Shown: piece after piece, positions 1-11,500 of the stretch | How the letters are laid out: every line of letters starts with the position of its first letter | Position numbering within the stretch: position 1 is the first letter of the stretch | Source of the DNA: Oxytricha trifallax | Taxonomy: Eukaryota; Ciliophora; Spirotrichea; Sporadotrichida; Oxytrichidae | NCBI GenBank assembly: GCA_000711775.1 | Contig: ARYC01001453.1 | Span: 1 to 64,000 of the forward strand | Direction: 5' to 3' | DNA: 64,000 nt | Position numbers and translations under genes: made by a program | The notes under the pieces: model-generated | The model's input: the letters and a program-made list of their open reading frames with translations, nothing else | Databases searched by the model: none | Told to the model about the DNA's origin: nothing

Positions 1-53
1 AGAAGAAGGAGAAGCCTAATCCCTTTCTGGGTTAATTTAATATTTGAACTTAT

Positions 54-1117
54 TCATTCATTTAAATCTAAAACTTATTTATAAACATTCATTCTTCCCT
101 CTCTCGCACAAACTGTTGTCTTATCTATGCTTACTCTCTTGCAGCTACTCTGAATCAAGTCTACTGTATCTGTAGGCAAGTCATGCATAAGATGATATAG
201 CAGCAGTTTCTTGTAGCGGGTCTTTATTTAACTCCAGTAGAATTCAATTCCATTAAATTAAGGGCTGTAAGGAACATTGTATACAGGACTAATGTTTAAC
301 TCTTCATAAGCTTTCTTAGACTCCTTAATCTTATGAACTGAGAGGTTGTCAACAAACAGGATGATCTCTGAATCATTGTATTTATCTCTCAGCTTATGTA
401 GGAACTCTATGTACTACTCTCGCTTAATAGAGCGAGGATGAATAACATAACTTTCTAAGCCAGAGTCTTCACTAATACCTGCTAAAATTGCATGGGTTAC
501 AACCTTTACTTTCTGATCGTAGACTTCTATTTTATCATACTTCTTATACCAAGACTTATCAATAAAGGTGTTGAACGTAAACACAGCTTCATCAGCGTGT
601 ATGAACTTGATGTTATTATCAATAGACCTCTGCATTTAATCAAATATATAGTTTAAATTATTACTATAAAATGGCACTGTAAAATCAATCACTCACTTCA
701 CTCTGTTAAAAGCTTGAAAGTAATACCATTTCTTCTATAAATATTGGCTATAGTTTAAGGAGAGATACGCATGACAGGAAACTTGCGATGAAACATCACA
801 GCTCGCTAGTCTAGTGGAAAGTGTGCCCAATACTTTAAAGTCTTCGAATCACAGAGGTAGTCAATATGGTGCTGTGAGAACTTTTATTTTCTTGCAGGAT
901 GCTTTCAAGTGCCTGAAGTATAATGCTAAACAGCCAACAAGCAATGATACCTAACTGTTGAGGCACTCTTGCACAATAGCTTTGCTATAGCTGTATAATT
1001 CATTACTGGTTTGACTTAGTCTATATTAATACTCGTACCATACCTAAGCTTAAGCAGTAAATCTAAATATTACTCATCATAAATAGACCCTAAATTTCGC
1101 TAATTTCTATTTCTCAT
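54..1117 (-). pseudogene. TBE DDE transposase (42-kDa ORF), frame-broken
   Basis: This is the transposase that cuts and joins TBE ends, readable only with TAA/TAG as Gln. The start ATG is the reverse complement of 1115-1117 and the stop TGA lies at 54-56. The N-terminus (MRNRNQRNLGSIYDE) is followed by a helix-turn-helix-like stretch (NYTAIAKLLCKSASTVRYH). The catalytic core has HADEAVF (first Asp), ILFVDNLS (second Asp) and FNGIEFYW (Glu). The second Asp and the Glu are 34 residues apart, the DD34E spacing of the IS630/Tc1/mariner group. The frame changes after the HTH region (following YTSGT) and again near the junction before VIDFT, so this copy is not one open frame. The catalytic Glu and its following Trp are kept here, whereas the complete copies have damage at that point. 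Confidence 0.85.
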
Positions 1118-1141
1118 TTTGCAAATTGGCCTAATTTCTCT

Positions 1142-1219
1142 ACTAACCCCAATAAGACCCCAACTATACCCTACAAATCAAAGCACTTATAAACCTCACT
1201 AAGGGGTTTTGGGGTTTTG
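1142..1219. repeat. Right inverted terminal repeat of TBE-a with G4T4 telomere-like end
   Basis: About 78 bp, the repeat length known for TBE elements. It ends in two G4T4 units and is followed by ATT at 1220-1222. The stretch ctacaaatcaaagcacttat within it recurs in the same relative place in both complete TBEs. Confidence 0.85.
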
Positions 1220-1338
1220 ATTATTGGAGTCTTCCATTTACATCAAAGTTGAATTACATCTAACTAAATCTTTTTTTCTTGTTTATGTTCAATGAAAGAA
1301 TGGAAGCCTCAATCTCAAAGAGTATTTTCTTTTAATTT

Positions 1339-1865
1339 TCATCTAAAAACTATTGTCTCAGAGTGTTTTTGAATCATTTTATAGCCAATATCAAAGTTCT
1401 AAATACCATAAAATTCAATCACGAATTCTTTGTCTCCTCCTAAAATAAAAATCATCATTCAGATTGTTATACTTACATAGGCATCTCTTTCTTCCTGGTT
1501 CACATCATTGACATTATTCTGGACCTATTAATTACTTGCTTTATTGGAAGGAGTCGCTGCTTTCTTCATCGCCGTCGTGATCCTGTTCTTAATCTTCAGA
1601 GCTCTTATTTCCTTGTCAGATATATATTTTCTGAGTACACTCTGATCAACATAACGAATTTAGGCATTTTTGACAAAAGTGTATTGCAAACGAAGTGGGG
1701 CTGCCAGTGGTACCACTCGATTCTCCGTCAAAATATCTAGGCAGATGGAGTCTCCGACTCAGACAAGTATCCTAGCAGAGATAATTGAACATCAATATTT
1801 TAAATGGCCGCCATATTGAATTGAACGAGCTCCCAGTTCTCATTTCCTTGGTAATTGTAACGATG
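1339..1865 (-). pseudogene. Host-type gene fragment, minus strand, unidentified, next to the TIR element
   Basis: This stretch is less AT-rich than its surroundings and reads as protein on the minus strand in pieces. One piece begins right at the border of the 1868-6901 element (YNYQGNENWELVQFN, then LSLLGYLSESETPSAQ). A second continues in another frame (VVPLAAPLRLQYTFVKNA, then YVDQSVLRKYISDKEIRA) up to EERDAY. A GTAAGTATAA donor-like sequence follows, with a TTTATTTTAG acceptor-like sequence 37 nt from it. The last piece (GDKEFVIEFYGIQNFDIGYK) ends at TGA 1339-1341. The joined phases do not match exactly, so it is either a decayed gene or a macronuclear-destined segment with small internal eliminated sequences. 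I do not recognise the family. Confidence 0.45.
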
Positions 1866-1867
1866 GT

Positions 1868-2207
1868 ATTAATAAAATACATTCAAAATGGGTAAAATGC
1901 AAAATAATTATACAAAACTAATCTTTTAAATATATAACAGCCACTAATTAGAAAAATGATCAGATCAAATAATATCCCTATTTATCTAACTGCCTTATTT
2001 ATTAAATATCGTTATTAAAGATACCTATTAACTTAAACTGTAATTAATTAAACTTTGAGACATTAAATTCAATTATTTTAATCTTTACTTTATTTCAATT
2101 CTTTTCTAGCGCAGTGTTCTAAGCTGTTGCAGTCCCCATCATTTAAAGATATCTTCACTGTATTATCAAGGTATCTTTAGAGTATCTTCCTCGGCATTAA
2201 TAACAAA
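1868..2207 (+). repeat. Left terminal inverted repeat of the 5-kb element
   Basis: It starts near attaataaaatacattc and ends at cggcattaataacaaa. Its reverse complement is found at 6568-6901. Shared landmarks include aacagccactaattagaaa, the cagtgttctaagctgttgc block and the agagtatcttcctcggcatt block. Confidence 0.85.
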
Positions 2208-2298
2208 TAATAGGGTCCCAAAATTTTTTTATTATTGATGTCATAATTTAGTACTTATTTTTTATAATCGTCGTGGAGTTCATGAATTCTAGGAGTAT

Positions 2299-5200
2299 AT
2301 GAAGTTGAATAATTTTCACATTGAAGATTGCAACAATAGACTTTTTACTATTTTATATCTAAATAAGTATTTTGGAACCTATAATATTACAAATTTGACT
2401 ATCAAAAACATTCTTTTTTCATAATCAGCAGATTTATTTAGAGAGTAAAATAGCGATAAAGCTTTTATCCAGAATATACTTTCTGATGGATCTAAGCTAA
2501 ACTTTAATCATGGCATCTACAATAATGATATTTTCACATTTTCTGCCTTGAACATATTAGAAATAAGAAACCTGGCAATCAAAAATATTCACATTGAAGA
2601 TCAAGGTCGCGAATAAAATATGGATGACTATGTAAGTTACCTTAAGTTTTGAAGTAATAATTATTCATAAACGACAACTATATTGCTTGAAGATATTAAC
2701 ATTGAGTGCAAAAGTTATTCTTTGTCATTTGAAGAATTGAAAGAGAACAGAAATGGTTTGAAACCAACAGAAGAAAGGAATGTATACTCAGGTTAAAACT
2801 AAGGAAAATTTAATGGAGTATTTTTTGACTATAGCAACAAAAAATTTAATATCAACAACTACTATTCAAGAACAATCAATAATTTTAAGATTCCATATCA
2901 ATAATAAGGTTTTTAACCAATAAGCCTTGCAAATTTGTACAACATATTATGTTGAAAATTCAATTTATAAGAATATATTATCAACTAATTATTATATGAA
3001 TTTTATCGATAAACCAAAGTTTATGGTACTAATCTTATCTACTTGAATCATTTACAATCAATAATTGCACTATTAAGAATGTTGTTGCTGAGTATCGTGG
3101 ATTGCTAAATGTGTTTTATCTTTATCTTAACGTAACTATTGAGTATTCAAATATAATCAATGTCTCAGCATCAAAGAATGGTTAATTACTCCATCTAAAA
3201 GAGGAATATATTTGTAGGGTTAGGAAATCAAAAGTCCAAATTAATAATTTCAACTTTTCCAATATTGAAGTTCAAAAGAATGGAGCTATATATCGAAGGA
3301 CAATAATATTAGATGGAATAACGATATAAAATTCTAAATTTCAAAACTTATCAGCTGATCAATGAGGCCTCGTATTTTTTGAAGCATATAAAGGAAATGT
3401 CGTTATAAAAATTCCACTTTTAACAACTTATTTCAATTCTGAAATGGGAAGATGATATATTCAGCTGCTTAAACCTTCAGCCTTTTCATGAGAGACTCTA
3501 TGTCTTATGCATTTACATTGAGGTAATAATCTTTTCAGCTAAGATCTGTCATTTTAGTTTCAAATAGTCGAAATGGTGTAACTTTAAAAAATAATAGCAT
3601 TTAAAATTGTAATAACGTATTAAAAGGCTCACTTGCTAAAATTATAAATTCAAATCTAAAAGATTATAGCATTCATTGTTCAAGTAAATAAGGAAGTGCT
3701 GCAGTTATATCTTGGTATAATTGTAATATTACGATAAAAAATTCAATAATATAAAATAATCAGGCAAATGAAGGAGGTTATATATTAATAGAAAACTCTG
3801 GAAACATTCAGTTAAGAAATGTTTAATTTAAGAATAATAGTGCCAATTTAAGAGGAAGAGCAATTGCCTTGTATTATCCATAAGTTAAAGTATAATCAAA
3901 GAGTCTGAATTTCCAATTTAAGGAAATGAAACTTATAATGGTGGATTTATGAAATTACAAATAAAATAGCGAAAATTTCATTAACAAACCTGACCTTTCA
4001 AAACAGTAAAACAAGCAATTTCGGAGACATGATTTTTATAGGATAAGTAAATAGCTTAACAATCCACGACTTAAATTTCTAGAACTCATCAGCAAAAATT
4101 GAGGATTCAATCTATTCAATAGCCTCTCAATATATATTCACTCTTAGAAACACTTGAACAAACTGTTAAAGCTAGAAATCCTCATAAGTATTTTACTTGG
4201 ACAATTCAAATTTACAAGATATAAATTCTAACTATACAAACAATAAAGGGACTGTTGGAGGAGTCTTATTTTCTGCAAGCACAAATTTAACTTCTCCAAA
4301 TAGTAGTTTCATCAATAATGAAGCAGATATTGCTGGTGCATTTTGGATATAAGACTCAAGCATTTTGACACTTAATAATTGCACTTTTCTTGGAATAAGG
4401 CTACTCAATCAGTTAGAGCTATCTAGGTTTCATCAAGTTCACAAATTAATATTAATAACTCGTTATTTAATAATAACTATGCAGTAGGAAAGTCAATATT
4501 GGATATTCAAAGTGGCAGCTAAGTTATATAGTGTGATTAATAATACTGTCGTTAAAAACAACAGATCTTAACAAGTAGGAATATCTCGAATAAATGGAAA
4601 AATTAAAATTAAAAAAACACTATTCTATAACAATTCAGCAACTGATGTGTCTAAAAACTTGCTCTTAGGTTTCACTGAGTTAATTGTAAAAAATTCCACT
4701 TTTAATAATCCACATAAAAAGATATACCTTGAGATTAAAATGAAAGCACGATAGGTTATTTTATGTTAATAACTTCTTAAGTAACTTTCACTCTTATTTC
4801 TTCATTATTTAAGAATGGTTGGGCTAAATAAGGAGGAGCAATTTAATTGTAAAGTGAAAGTTCTCTTTACTTTAGCAATACTTCTTTTATCGACAATTAC
4901 TCTAGAATTTATGGAGTGCTATATAGGCACAAGGATTTTTGGCTTTAAATTTTTCTTATGGGTGTAAATTTATTAATAATTAGGCTAAATAATTGGGAGA
5001 TGACTTATATCTTACTTTCTATGATAGACTGGCAAATTTTGATTAAAATTACAAACACTAAATCAAAGACTTCAATTAATGCTAAAAGAGTATAAGTTCA
5101 ATTTGTAAATAGTACTATAAGAGATGTAACTTGGAAAAGAAAAGTTAAGTTAAGTTATGGGTCTATTTTGGAATGCTATAACTGCTATATAAATGAATCT

Positions 5201-6609
5201 AAATAATATTAATTTCCTAAATTCAAGCAATCAATTTGGGGAGCTTTTAATATGAATGAAACTGATGACTCAAAGTCTAATTTTGCTAATAACAGCTCAC
5301 CTATTAGAGGGGGAATTTATATTTAAAACCCTGAAAACATGAAAATTATGTCTTCATCTTTCTTGTCCAATACTGCCTTTCTATGATTCAACTTTTATAT
5401 CTTACGACATTTAAGGCTAAGGAGGAGCTTTCTATTTCACTTTTCTGCTTGATTCTTCATCTTAATGTTAGTTGAGCATATAAAATAATACAAAGTTTAT
5501 CAATAATACAGCCTATGTACAGGGTGGTGCAATTTATTGGGATATTCACGAGCAGGATTTTATAGTAATAACATAGGGTGTTATGCATAAAGAATTGGGG
5601 TTATTTCACAATCTGACTATTTAAGAAAGGTAGATATACAAGGCAATTGCTCCTCCTCTTAAATTAAAGAAAAATGTTAATAAATCAATATATAAGGAAA
5701 TTAGAATCATCTGATAATAGCAATCACTTTTACAATAATTATCTTCAAAGTGATGGAAATATTGAAGTAACTTACCTAGCTTTGATTGATAAATATGGAT
5801 AGATAGTAGGATCAGATTCTAAAAGCAAAGTCACACTGCTCGCAAATTCAACATATAACACAAATTTATCAGCAAAGTATACCCTCCTATCCTTGAAGGT
5901 ACAAATTAATTTGAATTTGTTAATTGAGTGGCAGCTGTGGAAGGAGTTATCTTTTCAGTAACACCTGAGTTTAATTATAGTATCACACTTTAAACTGATG
6001 GAATTGACTTATCAAAAAATGCTAATTTTTAATTTATGTAATCTCTAGGAAGATCAGACCTTGATTACTAGCTAAATATAAACACTCGAAAATGCACTTT
6101 GGGAGAGAGATTCACAACTCAGGGGAAATGTAGTCTATGCTAAAAAGACATAAGTTTTCTTTTACAAAAACAAACAAGTCCCGGTGAATGTGAAGATTGC
6201 CCAACTTACAAAGCTTCCTGCTAGGGTAGTGCTATCTTGGACCTAAACCTAGGTATTCGAGGAAGAGCAATTTTTTGCAATGCAACACCTACTATTGTAT
6301 GTGTTCATATTAACTGGCATGTTTGGTATGGTAGAAATCATAGCAAGTATAGTAATTGTACAGTTTTTGGTACATCAAGTATCATTGAGTTAATGTTCTA
6401 TGACTTCAAGTACAAGGAAATAGATGGGTATAGTAACACTTCGCTTATAGCATGATAGTAGCGATTCTCTCTATATTCTTGAGGGCATCCCATTCTTCAC
6501 TATAATTATAATTTTCAGAGTGAAAGATAAACTTGATATACTATTAATTAGAAACCAATATGGGTTCTTTGTTATTAATGCCGAGGAAGATACTCTGAAG
6601 ATACAGTGA
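2299..6609 (+). pseudogene. Large beta-helix-repeat, Asn-rich surface-type protein gene, interrupted
   Basis: Read with TAA/TAG as Gln, this region encodes a long protein whose opening part starts at ATG 2299 (MKLNNFHIEDCNNRLF). It shows a recurring pattern typical of right-handed parallel beta-helix proteins: short hydrophobic strands followed by N-N or G-G turns, for example ITNLTIKNI, LEIRNLAIKNIHIED, SFINNEADIAGAFWIQ and ILTLNNCTFLG. Near the C-terminus a Cys-rich patch (GECEDCPTYKASCQG) resembles the Cys repeats that end many ciliate surface proteins. It is followed by a hydrophobic segment (IPFFTIIIIF) that could cross a membrane, and the stop is inside the right terminal repeat. The frame is interrupted several times, so no intact product is likely from the DNA as it stands. 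Surface location is inferred from composition only. Confidence 0.6.
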
Positions 6610-6901
6610 AGATATCTTTAAACGATGGGTACCGCAACAGCTTAGAACACTGTGCTAGAAAAGAATTGAAATGGAGAAATGATTAACATAATTGAATTTA
6701 ATGACTCAAGTTTAATTAATTACATTTTAAGTTAATTAGTATCTTTAATAACGATATTTAATAAATAAGACAGTTAGATAAATAGGAATATAATTTGATC
6801 TGATCATTTTCTAATTAGTGGCTGTTATATATTTAAAAGATTAGTTTAGTATTATTATTATTATTTTACATTTTCCACATTTTGAATGTATTTTATTAGT
6901 A
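6568..6901 (-). repeat. Right terminal inverted repeat of the 5-kb element
   Basis: Reverse complement of 1868-2207 with scattered substitutions and small length differences. The end of the interior reading frame (VINAEEDTLKIQ, stop TGA at 6607-6609) lies inside this repeat, so the inverted copy at the left end holds the same C-terminal codons in antisense. Confidence 0.85.
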
Positions 6902-6904
6902 TTG

Positions 6905-7720
6905 ATTTTCTAGAAAATATACTTGCAGATCTCTCAGTGAGTCTCCCCTTTCCTCTAGTGGCCAGTTCTTTCTCCCCATAAGTGCGGTGGGATGCCCTTG
7001 GCGGATTCCCATTCTGTCTCGAGGCATTCAAGAGCATGCTTCAGGATTAACTGTGAGGCCATGCCAAGGATTCCCGCGACACCCCCTCATTTGCAGAGTG
7101 CCACGCTGGCTTCTTTGCTTCTAAGCATATCTAAACCATGCGTGGGCTGCTTTAACGTCCAAGTTACCAGTGTAAGAATGAGTATCTCGTTGCAAGTAAT
7201 CGTTAGCATGAATACCATCTAAGGAAGCAGCGAATGCAAGCCTCTATAATGCTACAACTCTTTCAGTCCATGCGATCACACTAACAATCTCAGCTCTATT
7301 GGAGTTGCCTCATCATGATATTCTTACTCGCAATGCACTTAGTGCCGCTTTATGTTCGCTTTTACCAGCATCCAACTCTTGAAAGAGCCCTAAAAGTGCT
7401 GCAGTTAATGCTAAAGATGTTAGAGTGATCTATGAGCTATACATATGCGACAAGCTATTATGATAACCTTGTGATGTTGACATTTGCAATGTTATGCGGT
7501 TCGGTAATTTATGCATATATGTGACCATTAATTTCTTCCCATAGACTGTAGCCTGTTGATTGACATCTTGCCACGCCATGATGGGTGATCGCTTCTCTGG
7601 GATGGCTTGAGTACTCTCCTGCCTTCCTATTCACTAGGACTATATATGCTTAAGCACTGCGGTCGCCATTTAGAGCTGTTAGTTTTAGAGCCACAACTAC
7701 TTTAGCATTATAGAACATCA
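6905..7720 (-). pseudogene. GC-richer minus-strand coding fragment, unidentified
   Basis: Base composition rises sharply here relative to both neighbours. The minus strand reads as protein in successive frames: MAWQDVNQQATVYGKKLM, then ITLTSLALTAALLGLF, then AEIVSVIAWTERVVALQRL and NLDVKAAHAWFRYAQKQ, and in another frame ILGMASQLILKHALECLE and SAKGIPPHLWGERTG. Two adjacent TGA codons interrupt the middle, just after a GTAAGAATAT donor-like sequence. The high Ala/Leu content and GC level suggest a macronuclear-destined segment or a copy of an expressed gene. It may be the upstream half of the gene whose other part is at 1339-1865, with the 5-kb element between them. No family was recognised. 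Confidence 0.4.
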
Positions 7721-8284
7721 ATATGATCAAAAATATGCAGATTATTTATCATGCTTACTTACGCACCTTTTATATTATAGTACTAAACTAATTTTTAAAC
7801 TATTAATAAAATCAAAACTGTTTTACATAAAATCTAGTTTTTCTCGATGTATTATTTCATCTGAATTTTTACAATTTATAAACACCTTATTCACTCATAA
7901 ATTATACTTTTATTTAAAATTTATGTATTTATTAAGTAATGAATTAAAATTATATAATTAAAATTTTATAGCATATGTAATACTTTTTGTAATGATAAAA
8001 GGTTTATTCATCTCAATTACTTTAAATAAGTGAATAATATTTTATAAATTATTTAAAAGTATATAATTCAAAAAATAAAGTAAAAATATTGATAAGATTT
8101 TAAATATTTAAATGTAAGCCAATCGAAAAAAGTTAGGGAATAAATCTTGATTGTCTTACATTACCTCATCAATTTTAACAAATCATATAAATTTATATTT
8201 AATCATATTATTTAGTTAGTGATATAACATTTATTTCAAAAATCACATAATATATATTAATATATTTTTTCCAAATAGACCAAT
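7721..8284. other. AT-rich stretch without a gene
   Basis: Very AT-rich sequence. I see no coding pattern, long repeat or RNA gene on either strand. Confidence 0.6.
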
Positions 8285-9290
8285 TTGAGAAGTGTTTTTG
8301 CTCCACAAGCTGGAAAACGAAGAACGACAAATTCTAGAAGAACCTGAAGTGGTGAAAAGCGTCTTGATCCCAGTTAGTTGCCTAAGCACTAAGAAAAACT
8401 GCAGGAACTGGGCGCTTCTTATAATCACAAAATCAGCAAAGTGTATGTAAGTATTTGACACCAGGATAAATATCGGTAATATGGCCGTAATCCAGAATCA
8501 TTTCACCATTCAACGATCTGCTATCTGGCACAATTGGCAAGGAGTCCTAAATGGACTAAATCTTGAGCGAGATCGAAAATAAACTAAGTTATAGACTGAG
8601 GACTGTGTGGACTCTTGATCATTATAATGGTCAGTCACATTGCATAAGTGCTGTAGATAACCGATATATATCTAATCTTTACCAAGGATTGGCTAAATAT
8701 GTAAAGATGCTATCTTGCATTTAATGTAGAAGTTGGTAACATAAATAAGGAGAATGGAAAATCAAGTATCGCTATAAAAAATAAGATATATAAGATATCA
8801 CGGTAAGGAAAGGTATAGCTACAAGGCTGGCTGAGAATTAGGAAAGAGGAACTGAATCATCTAACTCTGATGAACTAGTGAGATAAGATAGCTCTGCTGA
8901 ACGGAATTAGAATGGAAATGGAAAAGCAGTAAGAGGATTAAGATAAGCAGTTTAGCGAAAAGGAAGATAATGGAGCAGAAGTAGATGATAATATCTTTAC
9001 TAGTTCACTATTAGATAAGAAGTAAGATGCTAAGGAAATAGGCAGACTAAAACTAATCAGAGGTCAATAGAAAATAGGGTAGGATTCCTAGAGGCGAGGA
9101 GGGCTAAGAGACATAGTTAAAAGCATTAAATGAGGAGAAACTTAGTAGAAAAAAGGATGAAAGGAAGGTAGAAAACCCGAATGAGAAAGAAACAGCAATA
9201 AGAAACTTAGAACAAGATAAAGAGATTAATTAAGTTATGAATTTCCGTTCTCGCAATTAATTCATGTTTTATTATATGATCGCAGTTTAT
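8285..9290 (+). mobile_element. Family B coding repeat, copy 1 (decayed)
   Basis: A purine-rich plus-strand coding region of an unnamed dispersed repeat. The first part reads FTIQRSAIWHNWQGVLNG. From 8608 an open frame of 126 codons to TGA 8986-8988 reads WTLDHYNGQSHCISAVDN, then KMLSCIQCRSWQHKQGEW with a Cys-x2-Cys pair, and then a charged Glu/Lys/Arg-rich tail. It ends in a tail region, cgcagtttattttaccttt, which resembles the ends of the copies at 31580-32000 and 62140-63450. Those copies start at different points, as expected of a 5'-truncated retroposon, but I found no reverse transcriptase, so the class is open. Confidence 0.45.
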
Positions 9291-9919
9291 TTTACCTTTA
9301 GTTATTATCTAACTAAATCTATTAACAATAATTTAGAAAGCTTAATTTACAAAAACAGTAATTTACACTATAAAATTAAAAATAATTAAAGATAGCATTA
9401 TAAATTTAGTCGAGATTCAGTTAATAGTATTCATAATTCAACAAAATTCTTAAATTTTTACTGGAATAAAATATTTAATTTTTAATTCATTTTTATTGTA
9501 ATAACAGATAACCCACAAAAGTATTTTAAAATAATAATTAAGCTATAAGGAACACAATAGTATCTTTTAGGGAATTATTGAATTACCAACTCAGCATAGT
9601 GAATATAAATATATTTAAAATTCTAACATGATGAATTCCTTTTATGTCCAGACTTTTTGCTTTCATTATATCTACTAGATTGTTTAATTTCATTAAATTT
9701 AAAATTTAATATATTCTCAGATAAGAATCATGATCATGCTGTTTTAAAGGGATTAATCGATATTTAATATGAACAATTATTTCCTATATATCAGATTCAA
9801 AACTACTTACTGAAGAATCAATAAAAAGAATCTAGCGGATATAATTTAATCTAAGTATAAAGTTATGATAAACTATCATATATTTTGTAATTATTATTAA
9901 ATTAGAATTAACTTGTGAG
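9291..9919. other. AT-rich spacer without a gene
   Basis: AT-rich, with no convincing coding frame. It separates the family B copy from the LINE-like copy that starts at 9920. Confidence 0.5.
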
Positions 9920-11500
9920 ATGTGCGATTTAACTCACAAGTATAACCTAATTTAACTTGTTTAACAGGACTTCTTTTAAGAACTGGAAGAGAGTTTTGAG
10001 ATTGCTTACAATCAATGTCTGACTGATTTCAGTAGACTTTACTCTGCACTAAACTTACTAAGTGGAGAATTAACACCCAAGCAAGTAGAGCAAAATGACC
10101 TATAAAGCATGCTCGACCAAGAGATTCCTAATGACGAAGAATCTTTTGAATACAACTACGAATGGTAAGAAGGCGACGAAGATCCCCCCTCTTGACATCT
10201 ATGACAAACTAAACATACCCTACTCAACCAACTACATCATCGCAAAGAACAAAGAGAAACTAGCTCTTTAAGACTCCGATGAATGGATTGATGAAGAAGA
10301 CTACTGCTCCTTCGACATCTAAGACTAAGCACCTAACTTTGAGTTCATGCCTCACTACTACTCCCATATAGGTCATGACGTACCTACTAAATACATCGAA
10401 CTCAAAGAAGCACAAATACAGGAGTTGATAAACTAACTTTAAAAGAAGAAAATTGAGTTCCAAAAGCTTAAATAATAACATCTCAATAAAGCCTAATAAA
10501 GACTTAAGTAAAAGGAAAGAAACAAATTACCTTACTACAAGAGGTTCTACAACTCTGGAAGAACAGAAAACTCCTAAACTTAATCTCCTCTTCCAATCAC
10601 CCAGAAACAAGACCAATAAATTCCCATCTCCATATTAGATATAGATGACCAATCTATAAATTCGGGAAAAATTAATCCGCACAAATTAAATACCCTATAA
10701 GAATAAACACTCAAAAAACAGTCTAGTAATGACTCTAACTTAACACACAAGATGGGAATAATTCAAAGCGAATTTGATTCTACCAAAAAAAGCTAAGACC
10801 ATGTTTAAGAGGTCTCCCCAAGTTATTCACTATTAAATAGTGATACGAAATCTTTCTTACATATCTAAGTTCGCACTACTAATACGTCACACACCGGTAA
10901 ATACTCAAAATCTGATCAGATTCTGGCCAGAAACTACATACCCCAACCTATACCAAAGATAGTTAAGTAGTAACCTCATAAGTTATATCATAGACTTTTA
11001 ACTAATGAATAAGAGAAAATCTCCATTAGTGATTAAAGAATTATAAGCTAGGCAAAAATAATTATAATCTATGACAAAAGCTACCACCTCACTACAGGCA
11101 CAGTAGACATATTCCAATCTGTCATTGAGAATATCAGATCATTGATTAATGTATGGAAAAGGGTAAGGATAAAAACCAGCTATAGAAAAATTCAACTCAA
11201 AGAAGAGAAAAAAGACTACTTTGAAATCCACATGGTACTTTAACATGACTCACTCGGATTACAAAAGTAAATAGGAATGGAATTTGAATCCTACACAAGA
11301 GACGAGATACCAAAAGAAAAAGAAAACAAAATACAAGAAAGTTTACAGAGAAACAAAGTCTCAAGAAAAAGATTAGATGTCTACGTAGTTGACAAAAACT
11401 AATTGAAAGGGCTTGTCTCTTATATATATTAACATATATTTAAGATCGGGGGTCCCCAGAGACCTCAATGTGATCATATTATTATTATTATTATATATTT
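9920..11500 (+). mobile_element. LINE-family copy 1, ORF1-only (half-LINE-like) with shared 3' tail
   Basis: A single long ORF is followed by the 3' tail seen in four other places in the window: ggggtcccc hairpin, agagacctca(a/g)tgtga, then (ATT)n. A 3' tail ending in a short tandem repeat is typical of some non-LTR retrotransposons. No reverse transcriptase is present, so movement would depend on an RT supplied by another element, such as the copy at 34425-36690, which has the same tail. The best comparison I can offer is the half-LINE (HAL1-type) arrangement in other genomes. Confidence 0.6.

Larger units (their letters stand above)
1..1219 (-). mobile_element. TBE transposon, right-hand part (TBE-a), runs off the window start
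   Basis: This is the right part of a telomere-bearing element; its left part lies before the window. The end reads aaggggttttggggttttg, which is G4T4 telomere-like sequence, and is followed by ATT, the expected A-N-T type of target duplication. The inner part of the terminal repeat matches the ends of the two complete copies at 14169-18240 and 43998-48068. The transposase reads on the minus strand, as in the copy at 14169-18240. Its sequence is clearly diverged from both complete copies, so it probably belongs to a different TBE subfamily. TBE elements are cut-and-paste DNA transposons removed from the germline genome when the somatic nucleus is made. Confidence 0.9.
1868..6901 (+). mobile_element. 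Unclassified 5-kb element with ~335-bp terminal inverted repeats and a beta-helix-like gene
   Basis: The unit is bounded by two long inverted copies, 1868-2207 and 6568-6901, which match over nearly their full length with scattered differences. The interior is one long plus-strand coding region that reads with the ciliate code. Both flanks are GC-richer coding fragments on the minus strand, suggesting that the unit inserted into, or lies between pieces of, a gene. No transposase, polymerase or capsid-type protein was seen. A sequence resembling its outer end recurs near 27620-27710, so this is a repeat family and not a chance palindrome. It could be a non-autonomous DNA transposon that captured a gene, or a germline-limited gene cassette. 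Confidence 0.6.

Noticed and set aside
6992-7222. Plus-strand ORF in the GC-rich island
   Set aside because: The minus strand reads better over a longer span; the plus-strand frame looks like its shadow.
6905-7720. Bacterial contamination in the GC-rich island
   Set aside because: The minus strand contains TAA/TAG codons in frame within plausible protein and the island sits seamlessly between AT-rich ciliate sequences.
8608-8988. Reading all TAA/TAG-rich frames as pseudogenes of a standard-code organism
   Set aside because: Many frames, above all the TBE kinase genes, are open from start to TGA only if TAA/TAG are Gln, which is the known code of Oxytricha-type ciliates.
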